In this document: piece by piece, positions 57,273-64,000 of the stretch
Position numbering within the stretch: the stretch's first letter is position 1
Layout of the letters: every line of letters begins with the position of its first letter
NCBI GenBank assembly: GCA_001632425.1
Contig: KV425583.1
Coordinates: 255,781-319,780, forward strand
Reading direction: 5' to 3'
Source: Neolentinus lepideus HHB14362 ss-1
Taxonomy: Eukaryota > Basidiomycota > Agaricomycetes > Gloeophyllales > Gloeophyllaceae
DNA length: 64,000 nucleotides
Translations under genes and position numbers: made by a program
The notes under the pieces: generated by a model
What the model was told of the DNA's origin: nothing
The model's input: the letters and a program-made list of their open reading frames with translations, nothing else
The model's database searches: none

Positions 57273-59711
57273 ATGAAGAATCCGGTCAGGTACCTTGAAG
57301 TCTCGCACAAGCCAGGGATGACATGGACTGAATCTTTCCTCGAGGTAAGCCACTGTCTCCCGAGTGAACATGATAGTAACAGCTAGCGTGGGGCAGAATG
57401 AGGACTTGGTACCAGTTCCTCCAGAGCAGAGGACATGGGGTCACTGGAACTTCGTCTCGTTGTACGTTTCTTACGAATATTTCTGAACATTTACTTGAAT
57501 TGAATCTTTTCTCCGTAATCGTAGCTGGGTTACGACGAGTTACAACATCAATACGTGTGTTCTCCTGTTTGTATTCAAGCCCTTCAATGACTGATTTGCG
57601 AATTAGTTGGATGATCGTCTCTTCTATGATTCAACTCGGCATGTCATGGTGGCAAGCATGGATATGCGTATGGATAGGGTACGGCGCGACGGCACCGTTC
57701 TTGATTCTGAACTCCCGACCCGGCGCCATGTACCATATCACATTCCCTGTCGTGGCGAGGACGAGTTTTGGCATGTGGGGATGTCTATGGGCGACGCTCA
57801 ATCGTGGTGCAATGGCTTGGTATGACTTATCGGCGTTCAGCTGTGGCAAATACCCATGGGTTAATCATGATATACAGCATATGGTATGGTGTACAAGCTT
57901 CTATTGGTGGGAGTTGTGTTCTGGTCATGCTTCGAGCGATGTGGCCGAGCATCAACAATCTGCGTTCGTGATTCTTACCTTCATATCCCCCGTGTAACTC
58001 ATTATACAATGTGCTGCAGCGAACCATCTACCTGCCTCGGCCGGAATCACCACGCGTGACTTTCTTTGCTTCTTCCTCTTCTCCTTTATCTCTCTTCCCT
58101 TCATCTACTTCCCTGTTCACAAAATGTGAGTTTACTCTAATCAGTCAAGGAGATATTCACTCGTATTACCACAGCCGGCACTTCTTCACGGTCAAGTCAA
58201 TCCTTGTGCCCATAGCTGGTATCAGTTATTTCGTATGGTGCATTGTCAAAGCGAAGGGACTTGGGCCTATCGTGCAGCAGCCCGGCACCATCCATGGCTC
58301 GAAGCTTGCATGGGCGATGCTCGCCAGTGTCACGTCTTGTCTGAGTAACGTGTCCACGTTGATCGTGTACGTGTTCTCACTCCGCTTATCTACGTCAACT
58401 GAAGTCATTGTTCTGCAGGAATGGTCCCGACTTCGCCTCGCGCGCGACCTACCCATCAGCTGTCACTCTCCCTCAGCTAGTCACTATCCCGACCGGTTTC
58501 GGGATAATCAGTTTCTTTGGAATCGTAGTCAGCTCGTCCTCGCAGGTCATTTACGGTGAGGCAATTTGGTCGCCTGTTGACCTCCTGGGCAAGTTTTTGG
58601 ACGATAGCCCATCGCATGCGACAAGATTCGGGGTATGCACTCTTTACTGTACCGAGCAAGCCTGCAGGTGTTAACTCTTTGTTGTCTAAAGGTCTGGTTC
58701 ATAGCCGTGGGGTTTATAGTGGCACAGGTACGACCCCATTCCACTGTGGGTTCTCCTCAGTTCAAATAGTATTCTTACAGATTGGGTACGCGACCTAGAA
58801 ATGACGTAAAAATATGTACTGATGTCCCAACCTTCCGACTCAGTACCAACATATCTGCCAACTCCGTGAGCGCGGGCTGCGACCTCACGTCGCTCTTCCC
58901 CCGTTTCATCGCAAGTTCACTCTTCTTACTGTTCCTGGTCGTTTGTGTCTGACAAAATCTACTCCTTACAGAACATCCGACGTGGAGGGTACATCGCTGC
59001 CATCGTCGGTTTCTGCATGTGCCCCTGGAACTTGCTGACAAGTAGCAACAAGTTCACGACATACCTTTCTGCTTACGCGATCTTCCTCAGCTCCATCGCG
59101 GGAGTGATGGTGCGGCAGAATATCAATATTGAGAGACGGAATTGACTAGTTCGAACTTCCAGGTGACGGAGTATTGGGTAGTTAGGAGGGGTCACTATCG
59201 TGTCGCCGACTTGTACACGACGAGGAGGGACGGCTGGTATTGGTACACGTGGGGGATCAATTGGAGGTAAGCAGTGAAGATTCAAGCGTCATCGGCGTGG
59301 CGAGTTTCGCCTGATTACTTTCATCTTGCAGAGCCTACGCAGCATATATCTCTGGCATCCTCATCAACGTCGTCGGGCTTGTTGGGGCAGGTGAGCACCA
59401 TAAGTATATGTTTTCCGGATGCTACAGCACTAAGTGTTCGCATAGTGGGCCGCCCCGTCCCCACCGCCGCCACGCACATCTACGAGATTTCGTATTTCAC
59501 TGGATTTGGCGTCTCAGCGGTGGTCTACTGGCTGGTGAACCGCGCGTTCCCGGCTGCGGGCGCGTCCAAGCACTTTGAGGAGGTAGACCTGTCTGGCTTC
59601 TTTGACGATGAGAATATAGACACGGAGGAGTCCAGCGTTGTGGCGGAGAAGGAGAGCATTAGTGACGGGAAGGGAGGTGAGGAGGTTGTAGTCAGTGAAG
59701 TACGTGCGTAG
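57273..59711 (+). CDS. NCS1 nucleobase/allantoin-type permease, tandem copy 2
   Basis: 550-aa paralogue of the preceding gene. Exons: 57273-57344, 57397-57461, 57525-57554, 57607-57819, 57878-57963, 58020-58125, 58175-58366, 58419-58632, 58692-58727, 58781-58785, 58844-58910, 58972-59109, 59163-59266, 59332-59390, 59446-59711. The first fourteen exon lengths equal those of copy 1. Blocks: [79 protein letters not shown] and [12 protein letters not shown]. The normally conserved FWIADSFN segment reads FWVTTSYN here, losing the Asp. The intron after exon 11 begins GCAAG instead of GT. The reading frame is intact, so it is probably functional, perhaps with changed transport properties. Confidence 0.92.
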
Positions 59712-60496
59712 AAGGGTCGGTTGGATTGTATGTTCTTTACCATGATCGAATAAGATTCAGTTTTGACGGATGCCGGTGTAGTTAATCTGATCGTATCTTC
59801 AGGACACTCTTCAGCTACAGAGCGTGATTAATCACGGGACGTGTCTCATTCTCTGTTTCGGACGTCAGGGCATGACTCCCTGAGCTATCTGTGCATGACC
59901 CCGCTCATTGATCTTGCTGTGCCGAAACTAGCGGTCAAGCAATACTAGGGCCAGAGGACGAAATGAATGCGCATCCGTTTCATCGCACCGAAGCCACAGA
60001 CGCGTCGGTCACGTGATATCGTCACGGTCATGTGGTCTCGTCTCAAGGTGGCTGGCGCCACCTTCCCGAAACGGGTCTGACTCAAAGAACTCTCCAACAG
60101 TGCGGACCGAGCACGAAGCGTCGAGGGAATCGAGCTGTAAAGTAAGGGCTTGGGCCTCCTTGCGATGTATCACAAATCATGTCGTGTAATCCCAGGCTTG
60201 TATTTTTGCGCCCTTCGACAATATATTGTCAGATTCACGCACCTTACTTGTGTTCGACGATGTTACTGTCCCGTGCATCTGCCACATCTGACCCAGCCAC
60301 CGCATCCCGCGTCAATCCCAGCCACCGAGGCGGCTGGCGTAAAGTGTCAATCTTCATCGTCAACCGCCCGATCCCGATCCGCGCGTCATCCCGCCAGCCA
60401 CCCGTCCAGTCTGAGGATATAATCCACCCTCTCCTTGCTATGACCCTCAACCACTCTTACTACTTACAACACTCTACTACCTCTTGAATATTGACA
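59712..60496. other. Intergenic, no gene seen
   Basis: 785 bp. Contains two CACGTGA-like E-box words around 60011 (GTCACGTGATATC) but no supported reading frame. Confidence 0.35.
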
Positions 60497-61133
60497 ATGA
60501 GCCACCACATCCCGGTCGTACCGCGCGGTGCCGAGGGCAAAACCGGTCGGGTGCGTCTGTCTTTCTCTCATGCCCTCTACTTCTGTTAATGCGATATTTT
60601 GGTGCTACAGGCAATCGCAGGCGGCGTCTTCCTACTTGCCTCCGGCTTCGGCTTATTCTACGCGAACATGCACCGGGTGCAGCGCAAGAAGGAGATGTAC
60701 GACGAGATGAACCCCGGCGCGTGGCCGACCTGTGAGCATCTCATCTCATCTCCTCCACTCCGAGTCCGTCGCGCTGATACCACCTCTAGGGCAGTTCCGC
60801 TTGCGCCAGGCCGCTAACATCCCGAACCAGCCGGTCCACGAAGGCACCATGACCCTCAAAGCCTCGCGCATCGAGCCCCGCCTCGCAACCCTCCCCGCGC
60901 GCGCCTCAGAGCACCACAACGGGCACTCTGTTATCCCGAAAGAGCGTGTGCCGCTACCTGCTTTCGACGCGGAGGGGAACCCGAACCAGCTGAACCCGCG
61001 GAAGAGCATCGCGCAGCCTGCGCCGCAGCGCGACCGCGGCGATGGGAGGCCGTACACGAAGAGTCCTGATTTTTATGACAGGGGGTTGAGGAGGGAAAAG
61101 GAGAACCAGACGAGGGATAGGAATATTCTGTAG
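60497..61133 (+). CDS. Small single-pass membrane protein (mitochondrial-like), unknown
   Basis: 172 aa from exons 60497-60550, 60611-60731 and 60790-61133. It starts MSHHIPVVPRGAEGKTGRAI. One transmembrane helix, AIAGGVFLLASGFGLFYAN (about residues 19-37), is followed by a charged HRVQRKKEMYDEMNPGAWPT segment and a long hydrophilic C-terminal tail rich in Pro, Arg and Asn. The short N terminus, one TM and basic flank are typical of small inner-mitochondrial-membrane proteins, but I recognise no named family. All three exons join in frame with good splice sites. Confidence 0.65.
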
Positions 61134-61307
61134 GTGGAGGTGGAAAGTGTGGTTTGTACGATGTTGGACGTTGTTGGAATCATGTAATTTGGATGTACGA
61201 ACTTGGAATGTAGCATTACGCTTGTGAAATCAAACGACGCATATAGGGACATTTCGATGTGGGGGGCCTTCCGGATGGCGTCCCTGCACGGCGGCGCTAT
61301 GTCAGCC

Positions 61308-61450
61308 AGGATGGATGGGGGACGGGTGTGTCATGTATGGAACTATGCGAGCCGCACTGACGAAGCGCTCAGGATGGATGGGGGACGGGCGTGTCATGTA
61401 TGGAACTATGCGAGCCGCACTGACGAAGCGCTCAGGATGGATGGGGACAG
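61308..61450. repeat. 63-bp tandem repeat, two full copies plus a partial
   Basis: AGGATGGATGGGGGACGGG recurs at 61308, 61371 and 61434 (period 63). The first two copies are nearly identical, with one T/C difference. The period is a multiple of three, so an open frame runs through it, but no other sign of coding is present. Confidence 0.85.
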
Positions 61451-61619
61451 GGGAGCCGCATGTTCTGAACAACCCCAAGAACTAGCCATCGTGATGCATG
61501 TTCATGGGAGTCTTCTTGCATGCGTCCATGTATGTGGTGAGCCGGGCGGGGGATTCCGTACCTTTGTGCGCAGCGTGCAAGACAGACAAGCGAATCAAAA
61601 CATGGTCTACTAGTGTTTC

Positions 61620-61745
61620 TCCATGGCCCGGCCTCAGGCCGTCAGCCGGCTTGAGCCGAGCCGTATTAGGCCGGTAAGTGGGCCGGCTGTAGAGAGCCCG
61701 GCTTGAGAGTCAGGCCGGCCGTGCCGGGATTCCCAGGCCGGAGCC
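61620..61745. repeat. GGCCGG-rich low-complexity block
   Basis: Repeated GGCCGG and CCCGGC words (for example TTAGGCCGGTAAGTGGGCCG) dominate about 125 bp just left of the inverted-repeat element. No gene. Possibly an end of an old retroelement; that is inference. Confidence 0.5.
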
Positions 61746-61824
61746 TCTACTATTTCTGGCGACGCGCGCGGTATCGTATAGACCCTGCCAACTTAGACAA
61801 TTGGCCCACCATCGTGCGATAGTA

Positions 61825-62806
61825 CAGTCGCGGACAACCAAAGGCAACAAGGATAGTCAGCCGATTTTGCCGAACCCGGAGATGCCTAGAAACGGTGTTT
61901 TTTGCTATTTACTGTATATTTGATACCTAAAGAATGGATTGGTACGAGCCGATTTTGCGAAAATTCCATTTTGAGTTTCACATGACCAAAATTTGGCCAA
62001 CCCCTAAATTAAATCGCAAAAAATCCGAAAAATATGCGAAATGCATTCTTTCGTCTATCTAAGGATCTGGCCACAGAACATGCCGGCGATGAAAATTAAG
62101 CACACAAAAAAATGTACATTTCTCAGGCTACAGGAACTGTCTACTCATGGGCTGGAGAGCAAGGGACACAAAAGAGCTTTCGAGTTAAGGCAGGAAGCAA
62201 TCCCAAGCTTGAGCTCTAAGCCCAAAAAGCTATGGTGTGAGATTCTCATGATCCTTGACACCCACCCTCAAGCCCAATTATGCCAGAGAAGATGATGTCG
62301 AGGTGATTGAGAAAGACTGGGCCCGGCAGATGAACAATAATTAGGACTAATATATATAATCAACAGTACTGGGCCTGAGGCAAATACCGCTATCGACAAG
62401 AGCCTAAAAGGACCTTCGCAGATACGAAGGAGCGTGCCGGGTGCCCAACATTAATTGGCTCAGTCAATGTCATATGACCCTTTATTATGTAATTGTACAT
62501 GGTGATTTATCGGCACTTACCGAATGGGCTTGACGGGTAACGCCGTTCTGTGGGCGTAAAGAGACAGAGATCTCATCTTGAGTATGTCACTAGTACTGAT
62601 GCCGTCTACAATCCATAAATGTACATATATATACATGTTTAAGTGTCAATGAAACTGCCCAAAATTTTGGCCAACTCAAAAAGTCGTAGGAAAATTCATC
62701 TGACCTCATTTTTGGATCTGTCCGAGTCCGAATCTGCGGTCCGTTTGGCGCCAAAAAAATCTGTTCAGCCGTAATTCATTTTGTTGTCTTTGGTTGTCCG
62801 CGACTG
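61825..62806. mobile_element. 982-bp non-autonomous TA-flanked inverted-repeat element
   Basis: CAGTCGCGGACAACCAAAGG at 61825 is matched in reverse complement at the right end (one mismatch, 26 bp in total) ending at 62806. TA dinucleotides flank both sides (61823-61824 and 62807-62808). The inside is AT-rich, with CCAAAATTTGGCCAA-like words near both ends and no transposase reading frame (the open frame 62041-62295 is short and unlike DDE proteins). Probably a Tc1/mariner-related non-autonomous element. Confidence 0.82.
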
Positions 62807-62837
62807 TACCAAGAAGACTGACCGCCGTTTTCCTGAT

Positions 62838-63035
62838 GCACCCTCTCCCGGGCCCAAGGATCTTGGCTCCTGACACTGGTCGAAGATCCTAGAAGTCGGC
62901 CCATGACACCTCAGCTCTCATATTTATGATTTGACTGGTCTTCTACGCCCTCTCCCGGGCCCTAGGATTTTGGCTCCTTACATCGAGTCAGATCTCAAAA
63001 GCTCGGCTCATGACACATTTGACTCTCCCCCAGGA
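62838..63035. repeat. Imperfect direct duplication (CCTCTCCCGGGCCC-led)
   Basis: Two diverged copies about 107 bp apart: CCCTCTCCCGGGCCC near 62840 and again near 62948. Each is followed by AGGAT-T/C-TTGGCTCC and later GGC-C/T-CATGACAC. Confidence 0.65.
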
Positions 63036-63099
63036 TGGTTTGACGAATCGGAGGCTTGTGCGGTATATCCATATCATTCCGCACTAAGCCCTTGTATTG

Positions 63100-63325
63100 T
63101 CTACACACACAGTGCCTTGCTATGCGCGATGCCGTACCTCATGGGGATTGGAAGCGCCGACATAAAGGACACAATACCTTATATCGTTCACACACACAGC
63201 GCCTTGCTATGCGCGATGCCGTACATAGGGAAGATCCGACATAAAGGACACAAACCGCACCAAGACCTTATATCGTCCACACACAGCGCCTTGCTATGCG
63301 CGATGCCGTACATAGGGAACCGCTG
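63100..63325. repeat. Three-copy tandem repeat, about 87 bp
   Basis: CACACAG[CT]GCCTTGCTATGC followed by GCGATGCCGTAC occurs three times (about 63106, 63193, 63281). The copies are separated by diverging spacers that share ACATAAAGGACACAA and CCTTATATCGT. Confidence 0.8.
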
Positions 63326-63540
63326 ACGTAAATGAGTAATCCGCAGCCGACTCCCTTCACGCAAGATGGCTGGATTTGATGGGCGAGTTGCAAGCCGTCA
63401 CCTTAGAAAGCTGAAAACTGGAGTCCTAGATGGGGGGCATCAGGAAAACCAAAAATCGTCTTCGGGATCTTACGGTGATCCTACATACCGTGGATCAGCA
63501 GGTGCCTCGACGCAAAGGTGAAGGGCTGGCTGCCACTCTT

Positions 63541-63546
63541 TATAAG
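63541..63546 (+). promoter_or_regulatory. TATA box before a possible gene at 63616
   Basis: TATAAG, 70 bp before an ATG in good context (ACCATGG), with a CT-rich stretch between them, as in strong fungal promoters. Confidence 0.35.
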
Positions 63547-63615
63547 ACGCCTTCTGCTTTGAACAATTGTCCCAGAACAACCTCCCCTCTCTTCATACAC
63601 GAAGGACACTAGACC

Positions 63616-64000
63616 ATGGACTCTCAAGTCACTGTGGGTATCCCCTCACAGAAACGCTCGTCAGCCAGCTTATATTCTTCACGGGCTTTCATAGCCTGCT
63701 ATTTCTACAGACATCCCTCTCCCCTGGTGCAGGCCTCTCTCTGAAAATCCACAAGAAGATATATCTCTCGTGTCCGAGGGGGACCATCATATTTGGGTTA
63801 ATAATTTCCAGACAGTCTCCACGACAGCCCGGACCCAACTTATTTCATTTCTCAGGTTGAGAAGAATGTCCGTCGAATTGGTGACAGCCGCAATCATCTC
63901 GACTCGGTGAGCTTGCGTACTGTCTGTAATGTGTACGTTCTCTGAAGATACACACCATCCAAGGCAATCAAGGAGGTGGCAGACATCTGGTGTCGTATCG
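63616..64000 (+). CDS. Possible 5' end of a gene, cut by window edge
   Basis: ATG at 63616 reads MDSQVT and then meets a GT (GTGGGT). A later exon candidate after TTTCTCAG at about 63855 reads VEKNVRRIGDSRNHLDS, followed by another GT donor. The TATA box, ATG context and phase-compatible splice sites suggest a gene start, but the first intron would be long (about 220 bp) for this genome. No family is recognisable. The product runs off the window. Confidence 0.25.

Noticed and set aside
62931..63326. 131-codon frame over the three-copy repeat
   Set aside because: The frame exists only because the repeat units lack stops; no promoter or splice evidence. Listed as repeat instead.
1..64000. CRISPR arrays, tRNA and rRNA genes
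   Set aside because: No regularly spaced short repeats with unique spacers, and no tRNA B-box cloverleaf or rRNA segment, was recognised by eye. A covariance search would settle tRNAs.

Overview
The window looks like nuclear DNA of a filamentous basidiomycete, most likely an Agaricomycete. Genes are dense and on both strands. Almost all are cut by many 45-65 bp GT-AG introns, three introns use GC-AG, and exons go down to 5, 13 and 14 nt. The proteins are clear fungal orthologues (PWP2, SEC62, MIX17, mitochondrial ribosomal proteins, an ELYS-type nucleoporin assembly factor, a PITH-domain protein) next to families typical of mushrooms (GT61 glycosyltransferase, APH-fold kinases, NCS1 and MFS transporters). 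I found no tRNA, rRNA, CRISPR array or bacterial-style operon. Most exon chains below were rebuilt by hand and close in frame from start to stop.

Layout. 1-1299: 3' part of a GT61 glycosyltransferase. 1733-2385: MIX17 (minus). 3590-4447: basic coiled-coil protein (minus). 5089-7677: 14-TM-type MFS exporter with 15 exons, behind a tandemly duplicated promoter segment. 7895-9959: first divergent pair of an APH-fold kinase and a small CBM5/12-like protein. 10643-13437: SEC62 convergent with an MGR3-like TPR protein. 13438-18615: a 5 kb stretch with no gene I can support. 18616-22360: a Ser/Pro-rich conserved protein and an mL45/MBA1-like mitoribosomal protein. About 22993-23550: a broken member of a repeated fungal family. 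24136-28882: PWP2 and a MAT2B/RmlD-like reductase. 29083-29415: a 70-aa protein. 29660-29828: a TA-flanked MITE.

30460-37671 is the richest accessory segment: two more APH-fold kinases and three more small CBM-like genes. 37945-47618 returns to housekeeping: a serine racemase/threonine dehydratase-like enzyme, ELYS-like protein, BSC6-like MFS transporter, PITH protein and uS5m. 48032-50247 is a Ran1-like kinase; 51878-52766 is a KEN-box protein. 54207-59711 is a tandem pair of NCS1 nucleobase-type permeases with identical exon lengths. 60497-61133 is a small membrane protein. From 61134 to the end the DNA is repeat-rich, with a 982-bp TA-flanked inverted-repeat element and several tandem repeats; a possible gene start lies at 63616.

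The most unusual feature is the family of small proteins (66-86 aa, four copies) interleaved with three APH-fold kinases. In all three cases the kinase (minus) and a small gene (plus) are head-to-head across 359-637 bp. All four small genes have an exon 2 of exactly 23 nt encoding a conserved His-x-Ser motif. The kinases keep their catalytic Asp residues and share conserved exon sizes. The repeated pairing suggests a co-regulated two-gene module of unknown function.
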